Assembly (NCBI GenBank): GCA_963210315.1
Contig: OY723241.1
Location: 434,001 to 498,000, forward strand
Length of the DNA stretch: 64,000 bases
Source of the DNA: Rhynchopus euleeides
Taxonomy: Eukaryota; Euglenozoa; Diplonemea; Diplonemida; Diplonemidae
Direction of reading: 5' to 3'
This document shows positions 30,809 through 40,316 of this stretch, in pieces. The position numbers and the translations under genes are program-made. The number at the start of each line of letters is the position of its first letter. Position 1 is the stretch's first letter. The notes below the pieces were generated by a model that was given only the letters and a program-made list of their open reading frames with translations, did no database searches and was not told the DNA's origin.

Positions 30809-30986
30809 TGAAGTAGGCCGCCCGGATCCGTCGCCTGCCGCAGGCGAAGTTGTGCGACACTCGTACACGTGTTTTGGGGGGGGAGAGGGGATGGGAAGGG
30901 AGAGGGGTTGTGGGGAAAGGATTCCGGAGAGAAATAACGGGGAAATTGCTTGACTGACGATGTAGTTGAGGCCGGGAAAGAAGTAG

Positions 30987-32423
30987 TCACTTGTGCCCCT
31001 TCCCGGCCCGGCCGTTTCCCGAAAAACCACCTTTCCCCCCACGACCCGAGGGCTGTCTCGCCGGGGGGGGCCGCACCGTCGCCGCGACCCGGGTCACCTC
31101 GTGGACCTCGCAGTCCGCCGCCGCCAGCTTCCGCTCGAGGTCCCGACGAGGAACCTTGTTCCGCACAAATTCGTGTTGTATTAACACGTGGCGGAACAAG
31201 ACATTTCCGAGCTCATGTTGGGGTGTGTCGATCCACTCCGGCATCCACGAACACGCGAGCACCCACAGCCGCAACATCCCAAACATGTCGTCCAGCGTCT
31301 TCCCTCCCGGAAGATGCTGGAGCCCCGACAGCAACCGGCCCTCCAGCTGCATGAGCAGGAGCTGGTGGTCGGTGAGGATGTCCTTCCTCCAGGCCTTGAC
31401 GTCGGCGGCGGTGGCGGGGTGCTTAAATGAGGGTGGGGAGGGGGCCTCAGCCGCCTTCCCCGTGTCCACCCGCATCGCGTCCAGCGGCTGGCTGCTGCTC
31501 GCTGCGGGAGCCGGCGCCCCCTCCCTCCGAGCTGCCGCCAGCTCCTCGTCCTTGAGCGCGGCGGTTGCGCGCATCTCCCTCCGCAACGCAACCAGCTCCT
31601 GCTCGAGCTGGGACACCTTCGCGTCGCGCTCCTCGACCGCCTTCCTGGCCTGCCCCTCCATCTGGCCCATCGCCGCGCGTGCAGCCTCCGTTTGGTGCAC
31701 CGCAAGTGACACCAAGCGGCTGTACGTCCAGCCCGCTGCTGGAACCTCCCACAGCTCGTCGGGACCCTGGTGCGCTTCACAACCCTCAGCGTGGTTGTAG
31801 CACGACGACCGCAGCAGAATGCACGAACTCCCCGCAGCCATCAGCTTCCCTGCGTACCGCTTGACGGCGTGAGTCCCGGGAGGAGCTGCGGAGAGGACCA
31901 CCACTTGCCCCATCAACCCAGACGCCTGCTCGCTGAGCTGCCACCCTTTCATGGCAGCAGGGGCTGGCACCTCCCCTTCCCCTGCGGTGGCGTGCGGCGT
32001 CTGACGATGTGCATCCTCAGCCTGCGCGTGGCTGACCGACTTGTTGAGGGGGATCGCGGTGGAGTCGGCCCCTGCCTCGGCGGAGTTCTTCACCAGGTGG
32101 ATGGCCGCCAGCACCCTGACGGCCACCCACTTGCCCACATCGGGCAATCCATCCCCGCACAGGGCCTGCAGCTGCGTCGTCAGGAACTCCGGGGGTACCT
32201 CCTCCTCCTGGCATTCGGACACCAGCTCGACAAACGTCGCCTGCAGTGACCGGAAGGGGCACCATGCCGACTTCCCCAGAGCCGCTGCCACGGGGGCCGG
32301 CAAGCCCGCGCCCTCGACGTCGGGTGGCGCGTTGTACTTGTAGCGGTGGCCAGCCGCTACCCCCTCCTCCAGCTGCGTCGACAGCGCTTGGAGGTTGGCG
32401 GGGAGTGTAGCCATGGAGGACAT
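30987..32423 (-). CDS. Gag-like protein of the YR element
   Basis: 478 residues from Met 32423 (a second Met three residues later). First and most 5' ORF of the element, starting 20 bp after repeat A1. Residues ~255-310 form a predicted coiled coil (ERDAKVSQLEQELVALRREM, KDEELAAARRE). The C-terminus is basic and Gly-rich (RGGKGGFSGNGRAGKGHK), suited to nucleic-acid binding; no CCHC knuckle is present. Assignment as Gag rests on position, size and these features, not on sequence homology I could recognise. Confidence 0.7.
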   Translation of the reverse strand: MSSMATLPANLQALSTQLEEGVAAGHRYKYNAPPDVEGAGLPAPVAAALGKSAWCPFRSLQATFVELVSECQEEEVPPEFLTTQLQALCGDGLPDVGKWVAVRVLAAIHLVKNSAEAGADSTAIPLNKSVSHAQAEDAHRQTPHATAGEGEVPAPAAMKGWQLSEQASGLMGQVVVLSAAPPGTHAVKRYAGKLMAAGSSCILLRSSCYNHAEGCEAHQGPDELWEVPAAGWTYSRLVSLAVHQTEAARAAMGQMEGQARKAVEERDAKVSQLEQELVALRREMRATAALKDEELAAARREGAPAPAASSSQPLDAMRVDTGKAAEAPSPPSFKHPATAADVKAWRKDILTDHQLLLMQLEGRLLSGLQHLPGGKTLDDMFGMLRLWVLACSWMPEWIDTPQHELGNVLFRHVLIQHEFVRNKVPRRDLERKLAAADCEVHEVTRVAATVRPPPARQPSGRGGKGGFSGNGRAGKGHK

Positions 32424-32442
32424 ATTAAGGGAAGGAGGGTAA

Positions 32443-32610
32443 AAAAGAAGAACGAAAAGCGAGAGGCGAAGCGAGCGCGGGTTAGTGTAACCTAATTCAG
32501 AGGATGTGTGGATTCTAAGAAAGTAGAAGTCAACAAATCAAACCGGAGACACACCCGGTCACCGCCTTGGCTCCAAACTCCTGCCGATTCCCTTAGCTAA
32601 ACACTCCGAG
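32443..32610 (-). repeat. Split direct repeat A1 of the YR element (5' end)
   Basis: 168 bp repeated as A2 near the other end. It probably holds the promoter. The flank 32611-32640 is GGGT/GGGCA-rich like the flank at the B2 side. Confidence 0.9.
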
Positions 32611-33588
32611 TGGGCAGGGGGGTGGGTGGGCAGGGGGGTGTGTTTTTTTCCAGAATCATTTTTAGAACTCGAACTACAACTCAGGGATGAAGTGGGCTCT
32701 CGCGGAAGGGTTGCTTGAAGAGAAGGGCGCGCCAACGACAGTTGGTGGTTTTTCACTGCACACGAGTCAAGGAGATGGCTGTGACGAGTGGGCTAACGCG
32801 TGACGATGTATGACGAGTGCCTCTCGTGACTAACGAGTGGAAATGAGTGGTCACTCGTTAGCGAGCCAACTAGCATTATGACTAGCCATTGTCCTCGTCA
32901 GAACAAGAAACTGGTGAAGTCTGTTCCAGCACCCCCTCCTCATATTCCACGGAGATGAAAGATGAAAGACGTCGGGGGTGCCCCGAAAAGGCCGATTCAC
33001 GCAGTTCTGGCGGTAGTTCCCAAACGATCTCGAGGGGGTCACCAAGTCACAAAAAGGCAACTCGCCAGCAAGATTTGCTGTGGAGATTTTCCCTTTGTTC
33101 CCAAAAACGCTGCACCCCCACCGCCCCCGCCCACTGTTCTGACAGACACCTGACAGATCAGTTTGTCGTCTGTCATCCCCATACTTCTTTCGCTTTATGG
33201 TAGCCACTCCTGCCCAGCAACTGTGTGTGACATGTGGGTACCCGGACTACATAGGTGTTGAGCGCACGCCAAAAAATAACCCCGCGGTACTTTTCCCTCC
33301 AGGGTGCCGAGGGGGTGGAGGGGGAGTGTTGTTGTTGTTCACCACCCTCCAACCACGGACCCCCTGATCTGTGCCGCGCTGTGTAGACTGCAGCACCCCA
33401 AGCTTCCAGGGCGCAGGAGGTGTGAAGAAGAGAAACGACTTTCGTTCAGCATTTTTTCAGGCAACCTTTTTTGGCAAATGAAACGAGGCACGGAGCCCCG
33501 ACGCATGGACGGACCCTCCTGCCCCTCTCCGACCCCCCCCCCCACACACACCTTTCCCCCGACTGGAGAAGCGAATTGCTGCACCCCA
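32611..33588. other. Gene-poor stretch downstream of the multi-pass membrane protein gene
   Basis: No gene. 32775-32880 repeats GACGAGTG/CTAACGAGTG-type words with inverted copies (CACTCGTTAG, CTCGTGACTAACGAGTGG). Otherwise featureless. Confidence 0.4.
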
Positions 33589-36500
33589 CTAGAAGTCACA
33601 CTGCCCTACAGTCCCCGCGATAAAGCCAGGAAAGGTTCGCCCGTGGGGATCGCCACAGCTCTGCAGGATGGTGCAGAGCATGTTCTTCATGGAGCTGCAT
33701 TGGGTCATGGAGGTGGAATCGCACTCGGTGTCCTGCACGAAGCCTGTCTGCCTGTCGATGCCCGTCAGCACACCCTGCCGTGGGACCACAGAAACCTCAG
33801 GGATGCCATAGACACTCGTCGCGCCAAACTTCTCCCCCGTCCACTCCGTCCCTGGGGAGGCGAAGCTGACTGCGGAGACCGCACCGCCAAGCCTGTGAGC
33901 CAGCACCTTTGCCCACCCCCCGTGGGTGCCGTGCCCCACGACGAAGACAGTCGCGCCCTGCGCCAGACGCAGCTGCACCGCCAGCTCCACGTTCTGCAGC
34001 GCAGTGTCTGTGCCGTGCATCGCCTCCTTCACAGACCCCATGAATTTGATAAAACTCCGCCTGTATGCATCTGGCCAGAGCGAGTAGAGCGGGTTCAGCG
34101 AGGCGAGCAGCTGGTAGAACAGGCAGTCCCCCCAGGCGTCGAGATCACGCACCCACGCGGAGCCGAAGGCTGGCTCCCGCAGGACGAAGACAGAGGCGTT
34201 CCGCCCCGCGGTGCCTCCCTCCGACATCTCGTAGGTGAGGTAGCCAACCGGGACGCCGTGCTTCTGCTGCGGCCACACCGGGGCCTCGGTGACGTTCCTC
34301 CCGAAGTCTGCGAACCACTCCTGCAGCCCCGCAGCCCGCTCGAAATACTCCCCGTCGCTGAGGTAGCACAGCATGGCGAAGTCCTGCAGGGTCAGGGGCG
34401 CCCCCTCGCCCCCCCAACGCATCCCGCAGGCCGGGAGGGGGGCTGCGCCTGCGAAGGGCGCCGCCTGGTCAGACAGGGACACCAAGATCTGCTCGTCGGG
34501 GTGCATCCACCTGCCGAAGCCGTAGGCAACGCCCATCGCCAGGATGAAGAACACGAGATACCACGTCGTCACCATCACGTCGGCCTGGAGGACCCGCTCC
34601 CGGCTGTTGAGACGCTCCTCCCTAACCAGCTTCTCAACGCCTTTGCCGTTGGTGAAAAACGCGGAGGGCGCGCCGTGGGGTTTAAACCCAGGCTGTGCCG
34701 CGGGGCGGACCACATAGTCGTACTGCCCATCCCTCGGCTGCAGGGCAGCCTGCGCCGCCTTGTCAATCCCAAGCGCTGCGAACTGGGCATCGAGACGCGC
34801 GTGCAGCTTCGCGTCAGCATACGGGTCATGCTGCTCCGCCTCCATGCATGCGCCCCGCGAGAAGCACGTCCGCAGCACAGAGCCACATGGGATGAGCGGG
34901 ATCCACTTCGAGGGGTTGCCCAGGTCGCGCCTGCGCTCCTCCTCGTGGGAGATAGACCTGCTGGCGGGGAGGAACCAGGCGCCTGCTTCTCCTTTGGCAC
35001 GGGCATGCAGGTCGTGGCGTCGGCAGAAGAGCCCCTGGGTGAGGATGAGTGTGGCGATCAGGATGCCGGAGGCCTCGGGGACAGTCACGAAGCATGCGAT
35101 GAGGCCCGAGACGTTGAAGATGATGAACATGCACAGCATGATGTAGGAGGTGCGCCGCTGGCGCTGCGCGATGCGGCGTGATTTGGTGCGGGAGACGCCC
35201 AGGCAGACCATGATGAAGGACCCGCCTGCGATGACGATGATGATGATGACCCACTCGATGTTCTCGGTGGAGACCCCGACGGGGATGAGGGAGACCAGGA
35301 CCCACACGACGCCCAGCACGATGTGGACCGCGTAGGCCTGCACGCTGAAGAGGTCCATCCCATACTCCGCCATAACCTCAGGGTTGGCGAGGCGGCGCCT
35401 GTGCCATATGACATGCGCCAGATGCGCCAGCGTCCCCTCGCCCTCAGTGGTGTGGGGGGCATCTGGGTCTTCCCTGTAGGGTGGGGTGGGGGGTGCCTTT
35501 TGCGGGCGGGATAAAAGCAAAAAAAAACTATTTGTGCCTCCGCTGGGTTGTGAAGTGTAAGCAACAACCCAAAAATACTGCCGAAGGCTGAAACACAGAC
35601 CCCCCAACTCTTTGCACCACTCCCCCAGTCTGATGAAGTGGTGTGAGCGGGGTCGCAAGATCGAGCCAAAGTTGGCCCCAGTTGGCTCCGCCGAACTAAC
35701 AAAAGAAATGCAAAAGCGCGGTGCTGCATACTCGTCGTCGTGGTCGTACCGCCGCCCGCTGTGGCGCCGGCTGCGGCTCTCCCGGTCGTCGTCATCGCGA
35801 CGCCACCGCCTCCTGCGCGTGTGGGTGTGGTGGGAGGGCGGGGGGTGCGTGGGACGTGCAGCGCATGCGGGGGGGGCAGGGGTCTGCGACCCCCGCTTGC
35901 CGCAACACACGCCCCCGTATTTTTTTTTGACAAAAATTTTCGACAAAAAAAAACAACATACGAGCTGCGGTCATCCCTGTCGTCCCTCCGGGACCCCCTG
36001 TCGGAGTAGGCGTCGTCAGAGCCCCCCCTCCCCCTGCCACGGGGCTCTGCCGCGTCGATACGCTTCATATCCTTGACCTTCTCTTTGCCGCGCCGGTTCG
36101 CCTTCGCTTTGGCACACAGCGACCGCCACAGGAACACGAGGTAGATGAAGACGAACACCACGCAGAACGCAACCCACCCCGCCCACGAGAAATACCCCAC
36201 AAACGCCGACACCGACCCCCCATTCACCGCCGTCGCAACCGCGGCGAAGACAACGGGAAACACAAGGAGCACCACCTCCAGCGCCAGGAGCTGGAGATCG
36301 CGCAGGCGCATCGCCTTCTTCGGGGTGCCATATGTGTTCGGGAGGAAGAACACATTCGCGGAGTTGCGGGTCATCCCCATCCAGCTCACTGCGAGGCGCG
36401 CATTCAGGAAGACACACGTCGACGCCAGATGCAGCAGCGCGAGGAAGAGGCTGAGGAAGGCAAGCGTCACGAGAAACCTCTGGTCCTCCGGGGGCGACAC

Positions 36501-36983
36501 CATGCGGTGTGTCGCGGCCAGCATATAGTGGTAGCCGAAAGCGATAAGAAACACCATGTGGCAGTACAGCAGGAGGCACACATAGCCCCGGAAGAATGGG
36601 GTGAAGGCAACTTCGCGGGCGACCCGCGCCAGCCACCGGCAGCAGTCGCACTTTGCGTCCTCCTCGACGCTCTCCGGGGTGTCGACGTACTCCCCTGCAT
36701 CCGATTCGTCGGGCAGCGGGCGGCGACCAGGCGACATGCCGGGGGAGTGGGCACGCCCCCTGTCGCTTGGCGCATCGAGGGGGCGCGTCGTGGAGGCGGC
36801 GGGCGACGCGGACCCATCGCGCCTGCTGGGAAGCTGCTCCCCCGGCGGCGCGCGGGAGGCGATGCTGCCCCGGCCCGCGGCAGCTGCGGGGGGGCTGCCC
36901 GGCTGGGGCGGCCCCCCACCCATGGGTTGCATCTCCTCTTCCTCCCCGCCCCCCGGGCTGGGCGCAGACATCTGGGGGTGCAC
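33589..36983 (-). CDS. Multi-pass membrane protein with lipase-3-like C-terminal domain, three exons
   Basis: Exons 36983-35962, 35812-35732 and 35473-33589; introns of 149 and 258 bp start GTATGT and GTATGC and end CGCAG and CTACAG; phases match and give 995 residues. Residues 1-125 are Pro/Gly/Ser-rich; four membrane segments follow at ~133-153, 170-193, 230-253 and 266-288; an Arg/Asp-rich charged linker (~310-366) spans exon 2; four more segments lie at ~415-435, 441-460, 478-498 and 504-518, and one at ~671-687. The ~300 residues after that face the other side and include GATVFVVGHGTHGGWAKVLA ... VSFASPG, the outline of a class 3 lipase (VTGHSLGG...F..PG), but the catalytic Ser is absent and one residue is inserted. 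A Cys-rich tail ends the protein (950-993). The second intron contains repeat R2. Confidence 0.77.
35525..35709. repeat. Repeat R2, copy inside an intron
   Basis: Copy of the R2 family within intron 2 (35474-35731) of the multi-pass membrane protein gene. CACCACTCCCCCAGTCTGAT followed by GAAGTGGTG gives the same hairpin as in the other copies. Confidence 0.6.
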
Positions 36984-38122
36984 CGTGCACCACCTGCCTC
37001 AGTGGGTGGTGGTGGTGGTATAGCGCTGTGTTTTGTGACACTTTTTTTTTGTGCTGTTTGAAAAACAGCACAGAGTTTGCGTAGCATTGTCCCTTTGCTG
37101 GAGGGGAGGGTTGATGGGGCATGGTACCGCCACCGTTGTGTGTTGGTGACTGTGGAACATTTTCCACCTCCTTTCGGAAGACAAAAGAGATCGGGGTGGT
37201 TTCAAATCGCGCAACGGGAGGGCAACGGGAGTGGGTTGGGGGTGTGGGTGTGGGTGTGTCACCGTGTGTGGAAAGAACTCGCAGAACAGGGGTTCTTTTC
37301 GCAGCCTCCGCTACCTGTCTCGGAGCCTTGTTGCACCCGCCGTGTCTGTCTGGTTTCCACCCTACTGGCAGGAGGCAATGGCTTTCACACACCCCACCCC
37401 ACCCCACCCCACTTCGTCCGAATGGACATCCCCTGGAGGAGTTCCCAGGACATATAATAACCGGCAAACCGATCAACCCCCCGTCCCCATTTTTTTGGTT
37501 CGTCTTCTTTTGTTCCACACAACAGAGCGTCGTGGCCAGGAAGCGGAACCCTGTGGGGAAAAAAAATATCCCCCAAGGAGTTCTGTTTCAGCCAGATTTG
37601 GAAAAAAAAAGGTGACACCCGGGTATTTCCCTCTCGCCAACCCCCGCCCCCCCCCACCCTCCCCAATTTCTTCAATTTTGCGGATGCGGAGGCAAATTTT
37701 GCGGATGCGGATGAGGAGGCAAAACCGACACAGTTTAGACACAGGGCAAAGACCCCTCCCCTCCTCGGGTTTTTTATTTTTCAGGAATTCTTGGGAAAAC
37801 TCCAGGGAAGACCGGCGGGAGACGAAAGCGGGGGGAGGGGGGGGGGGGGGGGGGATGACCGAGGGGTGCCCTGGTTACCCCCCCCCCTGTATGTTTCCGC
37901 CGAAAAAAACCCCCCCCGTAAATTTCAGACACCCCTCCTCCCCCCTTCCCTACCACAGCCAACTCTTTAAAGAACCCATCAGCTGATCCACCCGCCCGCC
38001 CCCCCCCCCCCCTACCCTGCAGCATGATCAAAAAACATCGCGGGGGGGGGGGGGGGGGGCCAGGCCTCTGGCTAATTCTGGGGCCGGACTTAACGTTGGG
38101 CCGGAGGGGGGGGGGGGGCCTA
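36984..38122. other. Gene-poor, homopolymer-rich stretch
   Basis: 5' flank of the multi-pass membrane protein gene. From 37830 onward there are several G- or C-runs of 10 to 18 bp (37836-37854, 38043-38059) separated by short unique pieces. 37681-37715 repeats GCGGATGCGGA. No gene seen. Confidence 0.45.
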
Positions 38123-38222
38123 CACGGTGGGATCTTGTAAATTTTACATGTATAACTACAAGTATAATACATGTATTATACATGTATAATACTTGCATGT
38201 CAACTATTATACATGTATAATA

Positions 38223-38567
38223 CCGTATACGTAAATATTTTGGAACGTAAATATTATGGAACGTAAATATTATGGAACGTAAATATTTTGGAACGCTGGT
38301 GGGTTGGCGTTCCAGATTTTTTTCGTTCCATAATATTTACAGGGCTTTCTGCGACTCGGGGACTTGGACCAGGTGATCGGACGGCATACAGAGTCCCTGA
38401 CGGGACCTACTCGTGCACTTTTCGCGCGATTCCTGACGCAAGCCGTCCTCACCACCGAGTCCCCAACTGGCCCTGTAAATATTATGGAACGTAAATATTA
38501 TGGAACGGACCGGCCAAAAATGGGCCCGTTCCATAATATTTACGTTCCATAATATTTACGTATACGG
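38223..38567. mobile_element. MITE of family M in X1 (first copy)
   Basis: 345 bp with TA at 38221-38222 and 38568-38569. X2 has the unoccupied sequence TATAATACATGTATATGCC at this site, which proves the TA duplication. Confidence 0.92.
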
Positions 38568-38790
38568 TACATGTATATGCCTGAAATATACATGTAAAAT
38601 ACATGTATATCAAGTAAAAATACAAGTATAATACTTGCATGTCAACTATTATACTTGTATTTTTACTTGATATACATGTATTTTACATGTATATTTCAGG
38701 CATTTACATGTATTTTACATGTATAATACTTGTCATGCAAGTATTTTACATGTATAATACTTGCATGACAAGTATTATACATGTAAAATA

Positions 38791-38891
38791 CCGTATACGT
38801 AAATATTATGGAACGTAAATATTATGGAACGGGCCCATTTTTGGCCGGTCCGTTCCATAATATTTACGTTCCATAATATTTACGTATACGG
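38791..38891. mobile_element. Short (101 bp) deletion derivative of family M
   Basis: Keeps both ends and the GGGCCCATTTTTGGCCGG block but lacks the core. TA on both sides. The X-derived units on either side (38568-38790 and 38892-39114) match base for base over ~223 bp. Confidence 0.9.
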
Positions 38892-39114
38892 TACATGTAT
38901 ATGCCTGAAATATACATGTAAAATACATGTATATCAAGTAAAAATACAAGTATAATACTTGCATGTCAACTATTATACTTGTATTTTTACTTGATATACA
39001 TGTATTTTACATGTATATTTCAGGCATTTACATGTATTTTACATGTATAATACTTGTCATGCAAGTATTTTACATGTATAATACTTGCATGACAAGTATT
39101 ATACATGTAAAATA

Positions 39115-39460
39115 CCGTATACGTAAATATTATGGAACGTAAATATTATGGAACGGGCCCATTTTTGGCCGGTCCGTTCCATAATATTTACGTTCCATAA
39201 TATTTACAGGGCCAGTTGGGGACTCGGTGGTGAGGACGGCTTGCGTCAGGTAATCGCGCGAAAAGTGCACGAGTAGGTCCCGTCAGGGACTCTGTATGCC
39301 GTCCGATCACCTGGTCCAAGTCCCCGAGTCGCAGAAAGCCCTGTAAATATTATGGAACGAAAAAAATCTGGAACGCCAACCCACCAGCGTTCCAAAATAT
39401 TTACGTTCCATAATAATTACGTTCCATAATATTTACGTTCCAAAATATTTACGTATACGG
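39115..39460. mobile_element. MITE of family M in X1 (third copy)
   Basis: 346 bp, TA at 39113-39114 and 39461-39462, complete core. One extra base in the core (GGTAATCGCG) compared with the other copies. Confidence 0.9.
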
Positions 39461-39594
39461 TAGTTGACATGCAAGTATTATACTTGTATTTTTACTTGAT
39501 ATACATGTATTTTACATGTATATTTCAGGCATATACATGTATTATACATGTATAATAGTTGACATGCAAGTATTATACATGTATAATACATGTA

Positions 39595-40270
39595 CCGTAT
39601 ACGTAAATATTTTGGAACGTAAATATTATGGAACGTAAATATTATGGAACGTAAATATTTTGGAACGCTGGTGGGTTGGCGTTCCAGATTTTTTTCGTTC
39701 CATAATATTTACAGGGCTTTCTGCGACTCGGGGACTTGGACCAGGTGATCGGACGGCATGCAGAGTCCCTGACGGGACCTACTCGTGCACTTTTCGCGCG
39801 ATTCCTGACGCAAGCCGTCCTCACCACCGAGTCCCGAACTGGCCCTGTAAATATTTTGGAACGTAAATATTATGGAACGGACCGGCCAAAAATGGGCCCG
39901 TTCCATAATATTTACGTACCGTATACGTAAATATTATGGAACGGGCCCATTTTTGGCCGGTCCGTTCCATAATATTTACGTTCCAAAATATTTACAGGGC
40001 CAGTTCGGGACTCGGTGGTGAGGACGGCTTGCGTCAGGAATCGCGCGAAAAGTGCACGAGTAGGTCCCGTCAGGGACTCTGTACGCCGTCCGATCACCTG
40101 GTCCAAGTCCCCGAGTCGCAGAAAGCCCTGTAAATATTATGGAACGAAAAAAATCTGGAACGCCAACCCACCAGCGTTCCAAAATATTTACGTTCCAAAA
40201 TATTTACGTTCCATAATATTTACGTTCCATAATATTTACGTTCCAAAATATTTACGTATACGGTATACGG
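39595..40270. mobile_element. M4, split near its right end by M5
   Basis: Left part 39595-39918, right part 40266-40270 (TACGG), with TA at 39593-39594 and 40271-40272. The last bases of its right terminal repeat are displaced by the insertion of M5. Confidence 0.88.
39919..40263. mobile_element. M5, inserted into the terminal repeat of M4
   Basis: 345 bp, opposite orientation to M4. TA at 39917-39918 and 40264-40265 is the TA of the ACGTATACGG end of M4. Confidence 0.88.
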
Positions 40271-40316
40271 TATATACTTGTAGTTATACATGTAAAATTT
40301 ACAAGATCCCACCGTG

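Larger units (their letters stand above)
27564..32610 (-). mobile_element. Full-length tyrosine-recombinase retrotransposon with split direct repeats
   Basis: About 5.05 kb on the minus strand. In element orientation the order is A1 (32610-32443), gag, YR, RT/RNase H, B1 (28209-28058), A2 (28058-27891), B2 (27715-27564). A1 and A2 are 168 bp with one difference seen; B1 and B2 are 152 bp and look identical; B1 and A2 abut. This A1-ORFs-B1A2B2 plan is the split-direct-repeat structure of Ngaro/PAT-type DIRS elements. The flanks on both sides are GGGT-rich simple repeat and there is no target duplication, as expected for recombinase-mediated insertion. The near-identical repeats and three open ORFs suggest recent activity. 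Confidence 0.9.
38123..40316. mobile_element. X1: long-inverted-repeat element carrying five MITEs
   Basis: Ends CACGGTGGGATCTTGTAAAT and inverse, TA at 38121-38122 and 40317-40318. The interior is made of ATACATGTATA-type palindromes, including a near-perfect palindrome of ~130 bp from GCCTGAAATATACATG to its inverse (38575-38702, repeated 38899-39026). Five family-M copies are inserted at TA dinucleotides. A second X copy at 44873-46376 lacks them. Non-coding. Confidence 0.85.

Noticed and set aside
33304..35181. 625-codon plus-strand ORF
   Set aside because: Antisense to exon 3 of the multi-pass membrane protein; no hydrophobic pattern or domain, and the minus-strand model has matching splice phases.
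27199..40182. 60-68-codon ORFs (MERWWVGVPDFF, MDQVIGRHTES and others) conserved in every M copy
   Set aside because: They recur only because the MITE core recurs; both strands are open at once and the ORFs run into the terminal repeats.
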